64,000 nt of DNA from Gluconobacter frateurii (GTDB taxonomy: Bacteria > Pseudomonadota > Alphaproteobacteria > Acetobacterales > Acetobacteraceae). How positions within the stretch are numbered: position 1 is the first letter of the stretch; each line of letters begins with the position of its first letter. The stretch covers positions 744,001-808,000 of the forward strand of contig NZ_BEWN01000001.1 in NCBI RefSeq assembly GCF_002723955.1. Direction: 5' to 3'. Of the stretch, positions 43,255 through 52,084 are shown piece after piece. A model generated the notes under the pieces. The model was not told where the DNA came from. It searched no databases and worked only from the letters and a program-made list of their open reading frames with translations. The position numbers and the translations under genes were made by a program.

Positions 43255-43518
43255 GTAAGGAGCGCCTGCCTGACAGAGTTGCGGGAAGATCCAAACTCTA
43301 GGGGGTAGGGGTTTTCCCTGTCCAGAGACACTGCTCGCGAGGGCGCGTATAGGCTCGAGAAAAGCTGTAAATTCCTAAAAGACCATATGAAATCATACGT
43401 TGTAGAATATTTGTTAATAATATTGTGTTTTTGAATGGGTTTCCGCTACAACCCGCGCTCTTCATCGCCCGGCGTTCTGAAAGCCTGCGGTTTCATTTTT
43501 CCTTCACACAGGATTTTC
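43255..43518. promoter_or_regulatory. AT-rich divergent region between gltA and the Hint gene
   Basis: About 264 bp without a gene. Bases 43371-43440 are strikingly AT-rich compared with the flanks, with runs such as TTGTTAATAATATTG. It probably holds the Hint-gene promoter, and may mark recent transfer or silencing by a nucleoid protein. No exact promoter is assigned. Confidence 0.45.
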
Positions 43519-45255
43519 ATGTCTCAGATAGTTTCTTCAGGTCAGACCGTTTCGGGCGCAACCGTTAGCGGACAGGGTAACACTCTGACTGTTGAACAGG
43601 GCGGCACCATCCAGAATGTCACAGTTGTGGCTGGTGGCGTTGTTTCTGAGAGCGGTGAAGATCATTTCCTCGTTGTCAGCAGTGGGGGAACATTTACAGT
43701 CGATTCAGCTGGCTCGTCCTATAACGCGACTGTTTTGTCCGGTGGGCTACAGACCATCACAAACGGTGGCCGCGCCTATTATGTCGCGGTCAGCAGTGGC
43801 GGCGCGCAGATTGTATCTTCTGGGGGGCAGCTGACGCACACGCAGCTGAACCCGGGAGCAACGTTGTCAGCTCTTTCAGGCTCCGTGGTCGATCATGCGG
43901 AAGTCCGAAGTGGTGCTTCATTCTATGTTGCGTCTGGAGCTGTTGCAGATACGACTGTGATTTCGTCGGGCGCTGTACTGACACTGGAAAGCGGCGGCAC
44001 TCTGAGTGAAACCATCCTGTCGTCCGGTGGCCAGATTGATCTGAACGGCCTGGACTACTCACAGGGAGAGAGCGCCTCTTTCGTCAGCAGTGGTGGCGGT
44101 TACTACCTTCAGGTCACATCCGGGGCAGACGTCGTGTATTCCACCCGGATGCAGGGTGACTACAGCAGCAATGGCGTCACCCTGATAAGGGATACAGACG
44201 GTTCAACCATTGCTGAACTGGGTCCAGTTTGTTTCCTCGGAGGAAGCTTGATCAAGACACCGGCGGGTGAAGTCGTCGTTGAAAATCTGCGGGCCGGTGA
44301 TGACGTTATTGTTGTGCGTGACGGTGTGGAGCAATCCGAGACCGTGAGCTGGGTTGGCAGCAAGACCGCACAGGTCCGTAACGGTCTGCATCCTGACGAA
44401 GCTGGATATGCAGTTCGTATTCGTGCCGGTGCTGTGTCGGAAAATATTCCTCACACAGATCTGCTTCTGACGTCTGAGCACTGCCTCTATCTGGATGGGG
44501 CCTTCATTCCTGTGCGTATGCTCGTAAACGGCGGCAGCATTGCTTATGCGACAGACATTGCAGTTTACGACTATTACCATGTGGAGACAGCCAATCACGA
44601 CGTGGTCCTAGCCAATGGTCTCATGACCGAAAGCTATCTCGACACGGGAAATCGTAACAGCTTCGCCCAGCCAGGAGATGTTGCTGCTCTCTCAACAGCT
44701 GCAAAAAGCTGGGAGCACGATGCATCGGCACCGCTCGTGACGGACCGTGCAGTTGTGGAGCCAATCCACGCACGCTTGGCGAGGCGTTCGAAGGTTCTTG
44801 GTCTGAATGTTGCGCCAGTCCTTGAGACGACCAGTGTTCATGATCTGCATCTCGAAACCCGCTCTGGCCAGCGCATTGCTCCCATGCGGAATGTTGACGG
44901 GCGCGTCCTGTTTTCGCTTCCAGATGGGGCGGACGTTGTGCGTCTGGTGTCACGGACATCCCGCCCATGTGACGTGACGGGTCCTTACGTGGATGATCGC
45001 CGTTCGCTTGGGGTTCTGGTCGGTATGATCCGGCTTTGGGATGGACAGGCTATGCGTGAGATTACGGAAAATCAGGTCGACGGCTGGTATGATGCAGATG
45101 CATCTGGTGGCCGCTGGACGAATGGCAATGCATATCTCGACCTGGGTGCACGCTCAGCGACTGAAAAGGGTGTTCTGGAAATCGAAGTTCTTGCAGCAGG
45201 ACCGTATGTGAAAGCTCAGGCTGCTGAGCGCCGCGTAAGCCTTCTCTGCGCCTGA
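43519..45255 (+). CDS. Hint-domain protein with strand-loop-strand repeats
   Basis: A 578-residue protein in three parts. Residues about 1-235 are repeats of roughly 20 residues with SSGG and SGG turns (VVSSGGTF, VLSGGLQTI, VSSGGAQIV), like autotransporter passenger repeats. A Hint_2 domain (about 236-380) starts at Cys238 in VCFLGGSLIKTPAGE and contains VVVENLRAGDDVIV, LLLTSEHCLYLDG and YYHVETANHDVVLA. Residues 380-578 are a family-specific tail. No signal peptide and no beta-barrel are visible, so export may use another route. Hint domains self-cleave in relatives; cleavage here is unproven. The start at 43519 has AGGA 6 bp upstream. Confidence 0.85.
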   Translation: MSQIVSSGQTVSGATVSGQGNTLTVEQGGTIQNVTVVAGGVVSESGEDHFLVVSSGGTFTVDSAGSSYNATVLSGGLQTITNGGRAYYVAVSSGGAQIVSSGGQLTHTQLNPGATLSALSGSVVDHAEVRSGASFYVASGAVADTTVISSGAVLTLESGGTLSETILSSGGQIDLNGLDYSQGESASFVSSGGGYYLQVTSGADVVYSTRMQGDYSSNGVTLIRDTDGSTIAELGPVCFLGGSLIKTPAGEVVVENLRAGDDVIVVRDGVEQSETVSWVGSKTAQVRNGLHPDEAGYAVRIRAGAVSENIPHTDLLLTSEHCLYLDGAFIPVRMLVNGGSIAYATDIAVYDYYHVETANHDVVLANGLMTESYLDTGNRNSFAQPGDVAALSTAAKSWEHDASAPLVTDRAVVEPIHARLARRSKVLGLNVAPVLETTSVHDLHLETRSGQRIAPMRNVDGRVLFSLPDGADVVRLVSRTSRPCDVTGPYVDDRRSLGVLVGMIRLWDGQAMREITENQVDGWYDADASGGRWTNGNAYLDLGARSATEKGVLEIEVLAAGPYVKAQAAERRVSLLCA

Positions 45256-45270
45256 AGGAGGAGAAGGTCA

Positions 45271-45297
45271 CCAGTCAGGGCGTAAGAACCTGACTGG
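45271..45297. terminator. Perfect inverted repeat at the Hint gene and sixA ends
   Basis: Nine-base perfect arms (45271-45279 and 45289-45297) enclose 9 bases. It overlaps the 3' end of the minus-strand sixA gene, including its stop, 16 bp after the Hint gene stop. No T-run follows. Confidence 0.55.
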
Positions 45298-45790
45298 CCT
45301 GAACGGTGGAAGGCCGGATATTGATCCAGTCTTCCGTTGTCTGAAAGATGGTCAGGGTTGCTGGCTGATAGCCCCTTCTCAGGGATACAAATGCTTCGTT
45401 CTGCACGGCTAATCCCGCAAGATCATAAGCCAGCGCCCCAATAGCGGGATTATGGCCGATCAGCAGCAATGTCCGAACGTCATCTGCTGCGCCATGAATG
45501 AACCCGTACAGCGTGTCGAGATCCGCGCCATAGAGGCTGTTTTCGACCTTTGGTAAGATCGGGTTTGGCAGAGCAGAGAGAACGCCCTGGGCTGTTTCCT
45601 GCGTCCGGCGCGCAGGGCTGCACAAAACGTGCATGGGCTGAGGCAGGTTTAAATGGGCAAGCTTCTGTCCGATCCGCTTGGCTTGTTCCTGTCCTGCGGC
45701 AGTAAGCAGGCGTTCAATATCGCCTGCTCCCGAATGAAGATGAGGGCCTGCTTCCGCGTGACGCAGGACGAGAAGCAGGCGCTTGGACAT
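45275..45790 (-). CDS. SixA-type phosphohistidine phosphatase
   Basis: A 171-residue histidine phosphatase. The catalytic RHG-like motif is LVLRHAEAGPH near residue 8, and LLIGHNPAIGALAYDLAG near residue 111 gives the second catalytic His. Short stand-alone members of this kind are SixA-like and dephosphorylate His in signalling proteins such as Hpt domains or PTS components. The start overlaps the chorismate mutase stop. Confidence 0.88.
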   Translation of the reverse strand: MSKRLLLVLRHAEAGPHLHSGAGDIERLLTAAGQEQAKRIGQKLAHLNLPQPMHVLCSPARRTQETAQGVLSALPNPILPKVENSLYGADLDTLYGFIHGAADDVRTLLLIGHNPAIGALAYDLAGLAVQNEAFVSLRRGYQPATLTIFQTTEDWINIRPSTVQASQVLTP

Positions 45791-46104
45791 CAGTGCGAAC
45801 CGTTGGCTTGAGCGGCAATCGCCTCATGGTGGCGAATGACCTCGCGGATGACGAAAGCCAGAAACTTTTCAGCAAAATCCGGATCCAGATGCGCATCTCG
45901 TGCAAGCTGGCGCAGGCGTTCGATCTGTCGGGCTTCACGGTTAGGGTCCGCGGCGGGGAGGCTGGAACGTGCTTTGAGTTCACCAACAGCTTTGGTGCAA
46001 CGGAACCGCTCTGCCAGCATATGAATCAGGGCGGCGTCGATATTGTCGATGCTGGCGCGCAGGCGCTCAAGTTCTGCGAGGGCGGAAGAGCTGTCAGAAG
46101 TCAT
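45790..46104 (-). CDS. Chorismate mutase (AroQ type)
   Basis: Converts chorismate to prephenate. The 104-residue all-helical protein fits the AroQ class: IDNIDAALIHMLAERFRCTKAVGELKA near residue 20 provides the first long helix with catalytic Arg and Lys, and REARQIERLRQLARD and FLAFVIREVIRHHE make the other two. The start at 46104 lies 11 bp inside the 3' end of the metallophosphatase gene. A longer frame to 46230 is rejected because it overlaps that gene further. aroC and aroE are elsewhere in the window. Confidence 0.88.
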   Translation of the reverse strand: MTSDSSSALAELERLRASIDNIDAALIHMLAERFRCTKAVGELKARSSLPAADPNREARQIERLRQLARDAHLDPDFAEKFLAFVIREVIRHHEAIAAQANGSH

Positions 46105-46780
46105 TGATGTCGATCCATGCAAGGTGGCCGCCTTTTCCAGCACCAAGATCCGTAAAGACAGCCGTGCCTCCAAGTCTCCCCATCCGGCGCCAGGGGCGTC
46201 CGTCAGTTGAGCGGCGGTCATGGCCGACATAGACCGTCATTCCTTCGGGAATACGGTTGATCCAGGTCAGGCGGCGTTCAGGGTATCCATCCGGCTGCAT
46301 GCGGCCGGTGGTTTCACCAAAAAGGGCGCGGGAGAGCGGGGCGGACATTTCGCCCAGACCCGGAACCGGGGCCTCGGACAGCATGGCCGTATGGAACCCG
46401 CCATGCACGAATAGTGCCCGCCCAATCCGTAGCCATGTGGGAGCAGAAGCAATCGCCTCGTAGGTGCGCTGCTGAAGCCCTTCATATTCCGGCAGGGAAA
46501 ACTGCCGGAGTGTTTCTTCAAGGGGAGGATCGCGCCTGAGGCGCCGACCTTCCAGGGCGCGTCCCAGCTTGCGGTCATGATTGCCGAGAATGAACAGCCC
46601 GCGATGCGTGTCCAGAAGATCGAGCATCAGTTCCATCACGCCGGCACTGTCTGGCCCGTGATCGACCAGATCTCCCAGCTGGATGACGAACCGCTCGGTC
46701 GCGGTCGCATGCCGGAAAGCGTTCAGATCACCATGCACGTCTCCCACCACACGAATACCGTGTTCACGGATTCGCGTCAT
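46094..46780 (-). CDS. Calcineurin-like metallophosphatase
   Basis: A 228-residue serine/threonine phosphatase or PrpE/ApaH-like enzyme. Motifs are VVGDVHGDLNAF near residue 12 (D-x-H), LGDLVDHGPDS near residue 35 and LFILGNHDRKLG near residue 64, followed by FVHGGFH near residue 123 and VGHDRRS near residue 187, completing the dinuclear metal site. The substrate is unknown. No ribosome site is seen before the ATG. Confidence 0.88.
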   Translation of the reverse strand: MTRIREHGIRVVGDVHGDLNAFRHATATERFVIQLGDLVDHGPDSAGVMELMLDLLDTHRGLFILGNHDRKLGRALEGRRLRRDPPLEETLRQFSLPEYEGLQQRTYEAIASAPTWLRIGRALFVHGGFHTAMLSEAPVPGLGEMSAPLSRALFGETTGRMQPDGYPERRLTWINRIPEGMTVYVGHDRRSTDGRPWRRMGRLGGTAVFTDLGAGKGGHLAWIDINDF

Positions 46781-46816
46781 GATCGGGGCGGGGAGAGGTG
46801 GTTCGACGAAAATGGG

Positions 46817-46893
46817 TTCGATCTTTCAAGGCGTTTTGTCTATCAAAAGGCTTCAACGCCTTAACGTCAATTTTCGATTGAAGAAAAAAGACG
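46817..46893. repeat. Nested inverted repeats beyond the smc stop codon
   Basis: AAGGCGTT and AACGCCTT arms flank 16 bases, and AACGTC/GACGTT and TCAAT/ATTGA pairs lie nearer the smc stop. The minus strand has a T-rich run here. The set may terminate smc transcription, but no classical stem plus T-tract stands out. Confidence 0.4.
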
Positions 46894-49800
46894 TTAGCCT
46901 TCAACCAGGGCAGCGGCGTGCCCCAGATCAACCGACAAAACCCGGCTTACACCACGTTCCTGCATTGTGACACCATAGAGCCTGTCCATATGGGCCATGG
47001 TGAGCTGATGATGGGTCACGACAAGGAAGCGCGTGCCGGCTTCTTTGGTCATATCGGCCAGAAGAGAGCAGAAGCGCTCCACATTGGCATCATCCAGCGG
47101 TGCGTCTACCTCATCGAGCACGCAGATCGGCGCAGGGTTACAGCGGAACGTCGCAAAAATGAGGGAAAGTGCCGTCAGGGCCTGCTCACCGCCAGAGAGG
47201 AGGGAAAGGGTGGAAAGCTTTTTCCCTGGCGGCTGGGCAAAGATTTCCAGACCGGCTTCTAGTGGATCATCACTGCCGACCATACCCAGATGCGCGCGCC
47301 CCCCTCCGAACATCCGTGAGAACAACGACTGAAAATGCCGGTCCACTTCAGTGAAGACGGCCAGAAGCCTCTCGCGCCCTTCACGGTTGATAGTTCCAAT
47401 ACCGCCGCGTAGCCGATTGATGGCCGCCGTCAGTTCTTCATGCTCACGGGCGATGGTCTCGGCAGTCTGCTTTGCGTCCTGATATTCCGTCTCGGCGCGT
47501 AAATTGACGGCTCCCAGATCATCCCGCTCCCGGGTGAGGCGGGAGAGCCTACGGCGAGTGGACGTTTCAGCCTGCTCGGACAGATCAGACGGATAAACGC
47601 CCCCTTCTGGCGGGTCGCTTTCCGTCAACAGACGCTCACGCGCTGCCACGGCCTGTTCGGCGCGTTCGGTCAGCCGGGCAATGGCTTCACGAGCCGAAGA
47701 CAGAGCCAGATCAGCCTCCCGACGACGCTCCTGCGCAGCCTGACCAGCCTGATCGGTGGCTTCGTCCTTTGCGCGGGCTTCATCATAGGCTGTCTGGGCC
47801 TTCTCAAGATCCAGATCCTGCTGCTTCAGGGCGGCTTCGAGGCGAACCGGAATATGGGCCGCCTTGTTCCAGGCGTTCTCCAGTGTGTTCCGGCGTTCTT
47901 CCAGTTCCGCATGGGATTGAACGGCCAGAGAAATCTGTCCCTCAAGGTCGGATAGCCGTCCTCTGAGCGCCGCGATGCTTCCGTTCAGGCGCATATCTTC
48001 CAGCGCAAGGTGAGACAGAGTCTCCCGGATCGCCTGAAGTGTCTTCCGTGTTTCTTCCAGTTCCGCAGTGCCTTTCAGCACGTTTTGTTCCAGAAGCGCC
48101 GGGTCCGGACGTTCTGCAATGGCGGCTTGCTGTGCCTGATGGTCCTTAGTTAGCTTCTCGACGAGCGCCTTAAGCTCTGCCGCACGTGGAGCAAGCGCCG
48201 TGCGCCGGGCGAGGGCTGCCGTGGCAGACTGGTCCAAAGTTTGTAGTTCGGCAGAAAGGCGGTCTGCTTTCTGGCGCAGGTCGCTCGTGGCCTTGCTCGC
48301 TGCTTCAAGTTTCTGCCGGGCATCCTGATGCCGCTGACGGGCTACGGCTTCACGGCGCTCAAGATCTGGAAGATCCGGCCGGTCTGTCGCAGTTTTTGTG
48401 GCTTCAAGTTCTGTTTGAAGAGCATCAATGTCCCGCTCCAGCCTTTTCAGGGCCTCTTCCAGTTCCTGAAGGCGTGTCTGTGCCGTCTCATGACGTAGAA
48501 CAGCCTGATCCAAAGTGCGATCAGCCTGTTCGGCTTCTGTCCGGGCTGTCTGGAGATCCCGCGTCAATGCTGTGAGAGCCGTTCGAGCCCCCTCCACGAC
48601 CTGACCCGCCTGTTCAGCCGTGTCCGTCAGAGCTGACGGAGAAGGATGAGCGTCATAATCCGCCGCTGCTTTCTCAGCATCTGAGCGTGCGCTTTTCGCA
48701 GCGGCCTCTGCGTCTGACAAACGACGTTCTGCTTCGTTCCATCGACCTTTTGCCAGCGCAGCCTGCTGTTCGCGTGACGAGAGCTGCGTGCGGGCCTTGC
48801 TCAGTTCAGGCTCCAGCCCCGAACGTTCCGACCGAAGACGTTGCAAGGTCTGTTCCGTTTCGACGCGAGTGCGCTGGGCTTCTTGGAATGTGCTCTGTAC
48901 GGCCGGAAGCCCCTTTTCCTGCTCAGCGAGAAGGGCGCGGGCCTGTGTCAGGCGTTGCCTTTGTTCCAGACGGGTAGCACCGGCATCAGGTGCGTCTCCC
49001 GAGCGAATGAAACCGTCCCACCGCCACAGAGCGCCATTCCGGCAGACAAGCGCCTGGCCGGGCTGGAGATGCGTTTGAAGAGCGGCACCTCTACCGGGAT
49101 CATCCAGCAGGAAAACAGCGTCCAGGCAGCGTTTAACAGCGTCTGGCGCCACAACCAGAGACGAGAGGGGCGGGCAGCAATCAATCCGTGGGCTGTCTAG
49201 TGCTGTGAGAGCAAGCCACCGACGGTCGGCTGCGACGGTCGCAGGTGCAAGCGAGGCATCCAGTCCATCCGCCAGTGCCGCAGCGACCGCCCGTGCCAGA
49301 TCCGCAGGAATATCCAGTCTGTCTTCCAGAGGGTCTGGCTGCGCGGCGACGGCTGCGAGTGTCTGTTCCAGCCCTTCACATTCCGAACGAAGGCGCAGGA
49401 TCGTGCTTTCTGTGCGGGTCAGAGCCTCACGAGTAGCGCTCTCCGCTTCGGACGCGGAAGAGAGAGCTTTTTCGGCTTCGGAAAGAGCACGCTGAAGGGC
49501 ATCCAGTCTCTCTTCCAGATCTGTGACGGCTGCTCGAAGGACGGCTACGTCAGTGTCCGGTACGAGAGTTTTTGCGGCGGTATCCCGCTCTCGAAGAGCC
49601 GTTTCTGCACGCTGGGCTGCCTGATTGGCGGCGTGCTGTGCGCTTTCTTTCGCACGCAGAAGACCCTTATGGCGCTGAACGCCTTCCTCAGCCTTCGCGC
49701 GCGCTTCAAGCCACGCCGTATTGGCCTCATCCAGAGCCTGTCGCGCTGCGCGTTCCCGAGCGGAAATATCTTCCAATGCCTGCAGGGTCTTTTCCCGCTG

Positions 49801-51417
49801 AGCCTGAAGCTCGGCGCGTCGCTCGTCCGTCAAAAGAGCGGTGGCCGTCTGGGTATGGGCCGCCCGGTCCTGAGCCAGACGAGCAGTCGCGGCCTGAAGG
49901 CGACGCTTCAGATCTGCTTCGGTCTTTTCCAGAACCGCCAGCCGTTGCCGTCCGTCTTCGAGTGTGCGGCCCTGCAATTCCATTGCCAGACGCGCATCCT
50001 GAAGCGTGGCGAGAGCAGCAGCTTCGATCTGTCTGGCGTCCTCAGCCTCACTGATGGCGACGTCAACCTGTTGGCGCAGGCTCTCCAGAGCATCATCGTC
50101 AGGTCGGTCTTTCTCCAGCGAAGTCAGTTCTGCTTCAAGTGCCTGAAGAGCACCTGTTTCAGCATCAAGTCGCGTTGTCAGAGCATCAAGAGCGCTTTTC
50201 AGCCCATCGCGACGGATCGCTTCTGCGTCCCGCAGACGGACTGCTTCTTCCAGAGATGCTGCCTGCGTTCGCTCAAGTGCTGCGAGCTGGTTCTGCTCTT
50301 CGGTGGCTTGAGCGCGCTGTTCAGGAAGCTGGGCGTGTTCCTTTTCCTGCGCTTCCAGATCAGCAAGAGCGGCCGTCTGGGCCGCTCGATCCTGCGAGAG
50401 CCGTTCCGTGCTTCGGGCAAAATCTGCTTCGGCCTGCTGGAAGCGCGCCAGTGCTTCGGCCTCTGCTTCTCTTGCACGCGTGACATCGACCCGTGCCGTC
50501 TCGGACTGCACTTTCAGGCGCTCTAAAGCACTGCGGAGGCGGTCTGTTTCTTCTCGGGCCTGTGGCGTGGCCTTGCGGGCTTCGAACTCCGCAATGGTCG
50601 CGTGCTCGGCTTCCTGCTCGGCTTTGCGGAGGGCCTCGCGGGCTTTGGCCAGATCATCTTTGCTGCGCTGTACGGCAAGATTGGCGCGGGCATGGAGAAG
50701 CGCATGAAGCTGAACCTCGGCTTCACGTAGTTTCTCGGAAAGCTCACGATATTTCCGAGCCTGAACGGTCTGCTCTTCGAGACTGCCAAGGCGTTCTTCA
50801 ATCTGAAGGCGAAGGTCTTCCGCACGGGAGAGGTTGGTTTCGGTCTGACGGAGTTTCAGTTCCGCATCATGGCGGCGAGCATGAAGGCCCGTGATGCCAG
50901 CAGCCTCTTCCAGCAGAAGGCGGCGCTCTTCCGGCTTGGCCGCGATAAGCTGGCCGACACGGTTCTGGCTGACGATGGCGGAACTACGCGCACCGGACGC
51001 CAGATCGGCAAAAAGCGTCTGCACGTCACGCGCACGCATGACGCGGCCGTTGATGCGATATTCGCTGCCGGAGCCACGCTCGGCACGACGCGTGATTTCT
51101 AGGTCTTCAGCATCCTGAAACGGAGCCGGTGCGAGACCTTTTGCTCCAGTCAGATGAAGCGTGACCTGAGCAATGTTCCGGGCAGAGCGTGCGCCTGTTC
51201 CGGCAAAGATCAGATCGTCCAGCTCGCCACCCCGAAGGGCGCGGGCAGAGGTTTCCCCCATAGCCCAGCGCAGGCCTTCAACGACATTGGATTTGCCGCA
51301 GCCGTTCGGGCCAATAATGCCCGTCAGGCCTGGAAGGATGTCAACGCGCACCTCATCGGCGAAGCTTTTGAAGCCGCCGATCGTCAGGCGGCTGATCGTC
51401 GTGGTGTGGGTTGACAT
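46894..51417 (-). CDS. smc: Chromosome segregation ATPase SMC
   Basis: DNA-binding ATPase that compacts and separates chromosomes. The 1507-residue length is well above the usual 1150-1190, with extended coiled coils on both sides of the hinge. Walker A is GPNGCGKSN near residue 35. The hinge near residues 700-820 is of the short alphaproteobacterial type, including VCRNGALWRWDGF. The C-terminal head has LSLLSGGEQALTALSL and CVLDEVDAPLDDANVERF (Walker B). Long charged Ala/Glu/Arg-rich coils dominate the rest. It is followed closely by two DsbA-like genes upstream on the same strand, an order common in the class. Confidence 0.96.
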   Translation of the reverse strand: MSTHTTTISRLTIGGFKSFADEVRVDILPGLTGIIGPNGCGKSNVVEGLRWAMGETSARALRGGELDDLIFAGTGARSARNIAQVTLHLTGAKGLAPAPFQDAEDLEITRRAERGSGSEYRINGRVMRARDVQTLFADLASGARSSAIVSQNRVGQLIAAKPEERRLLLEEAAGITGLHARRHDAELKLRQTETNLSRAEDLRLQIEERLGSLEEQTVQARKYRELSEKLREAEVQLHALLHARANLAVQRSKDDLAKAREALRKAEQEAEHATIAEFEARKATPQAREETDRLRSALERLKVQSETARVDVTRAREAEAEALARFQQAEADFARSTERLSQDRAAQTAALADLEAQEKEHAQLPEQRAQATEEQNQLAALERTQAASLEEAVRLRDAEAIRRDGLKSALDALTTRLDAETGALQALEAELTSLEKDRPDDDALESLRQQVDVAISEAEDARQIEAAALATLQDARLAMELQGRTLEDGRQRLAVLEKTEADLKRRLQAATARLAQDRAAHTQTATALLTDERRAELQAQREKTLQALEDISARERAARQALDEANTAWLEARAKAEEGVQRHKGLLRAKESAQHAANQAAQRAETALRERDTAAKTLVPDTDVAVLRAAVTDLEERLDALQRALSEAEKALSSASEAESATREALTRTESTILRLRSECEGLEQTLAAVAAQPDPLEDRLDIPADLARAVAAALADGLDASLAPATVAADRRWLALTALDSPRIDCCPPLSSLVVAPDAVKRCLDAVFLLDDPGRGAALQTHLQPGQALVCRNGALWRWDGFIRSGDAPDAGATRLEQRQRLTQARALLAEQEKGLPAVQSTFQEAQRTRVETEQTLQRLRSERSGLEPELSKARTQLSSREQQAALAKGRWNEAERRLSDAEAAAKSARSDAEKAAADYDAHPSPSALTDTAEQAGQVVEGARTALTALTRDLQTARTEAEQADRTLDQAVLRHETAQTRLQELEEALKRLERDIDALQTELEATKTATDRPDLPDLERREAVARQRHQDARQKLEAASKATSDLRQKADRLSAELQTLDQSATAALARRTALAPRAAELKALVEKLTKDHQAQQAAIAERPDPALLEQNVLKGTAELEETRKTLQAIRETLSHLALEDMRLNGSIAALRGRLSDLEGQISLAVQSHAELEERRNTLENAWNKAAHIPVRLEAALKQQDLDLEKAQTAYDEARAKDEATDQAGQAAQERRREADLALSSAREAIARLTERAEQAVAARERLLTESDPPEGGVYPSDLSEQAETSTRRRLSRLTRERDDLGAVNLRAETEYQDAKQTAETIAREHEELTAAINRLRGGIGTINREGRERLLAVFTEVDRHFQSLFSRMFGGGRAHLGMVGSDDPLEAGLEIFAQPPGKKLSTLSLLSGGEQALTALSLIFATFRCNPAPICVLDEVDAPLDDANVERFCSLLADMTKEAGTRFLVVTHHQLTMAHMDRLYGVTMQERGVSRVLSVDLGHAAALVEG

Positions 51418-51445
51418 CGGTATTTATGAAACGCCCTGAAAGAGA

Positions 51446-52084
51446 TCAGGACGCCTTTGCGACCAGATCGGCAAACTTCTCGTAGGTTTCCGGATCCTGA
51501 TCGTAATGCGTGTTGTTAAAGCGGAAATACGGCGTACCCTGAATGCTGTAAGTGTCCGCATCCTTCTGCACCTGATTGAACATGGCCTGCATGAACGCCG
51601 TGTCTTCGCTGATGCTCTTGAACTGGGCAGCGGAGACACCAGCAAGAGCTGACATCTGTTGAAGACGTTGCATCGGGTCGCCACCCGAAGCGAAGGCCCA
51701 CTGCATCTGGCTGGAGAGCAGCGCACCAATGAAAGGTACGTAACGGTCTTCCGGCAGTGAACGGGCTACCATGGCGGCCGTCAGGCCGACGCGGTCCCCG
51801 CAGAAATCATGGAACTGATAGCGGATCTTGCCGGTATCAATCAGCTGTTCCTTGATCTTCGGGAATTCTTCCGTTCCGAAATGGGCACAATGCGTGCAGG
51901 TCAGGGAAAACCACTCCTGCACCAGCACCTTGGCGTTCGGATTGCCGATGATACGCGGTCCCATGCGCGGGTCATTGGCCGGCAGCGCCGGCGGTGCATC
52001 TGCAGCGCGGGCTGCCGTACCGGCCACGGCAAGAGCCGGGGCTGCGGAGAGAATGAAGCGGCGGGAAATCATAGGGCGGGTCAT
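51446..52084 (-). CDS. DsbA-like thiol:disulfide oxidoreductase, copy 1
   Basis: A 212-residue periplasmic thioredoxin-fold protein. The signal peptide has SRRFIL before the hydrophobic stretch and ends near residue 27 (ARA), a twin-arginine-like form. The active site is FSLTCTHCAHF (C-T-H-C near residue 63). The TPYF segment near residue 182 gives the cis-proline. It should introduce or shuffle disulfides in exported proteins. It ends the pair whose other copy starts immediately upstream with no gap; copy 2 has C-S-H-C. Confidence 0.9.
   Translation of the reverse strand: MTRPMISRRFILSAAPALAVAGTAARAADAPPALPANDPRMGPRIIGNPNAKVLVQEWFSLTCTHCAHFGTEEFPKIKEQLIDTGKIRYQFHDFCGDRVGLTAAMVARSLPEDRYVPFIGALLSSQMQWAFASGGDPMQRLQQMSALAGVSAAQFKSISEDTAFMQAMFNQVQKDADTYSIQGTPYFRFNNTHYDQDPETYEKFADLVAKAS

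Noticed and set aside
43600-44110. Repeats in the Hint gene as a CRISPR or DNA satellite
   Set aside because: The similarity is at protein level (SSGG turns) with diverged bases, inside one open frame, without regular identical repeats or spacers.
49633-50526. Plus-strand frame of 297 codons inside smc
   Set aside because: High GC third positions in smc leave long open antisense frames; the product is Leu/Ser/Cys-rich with no domain.
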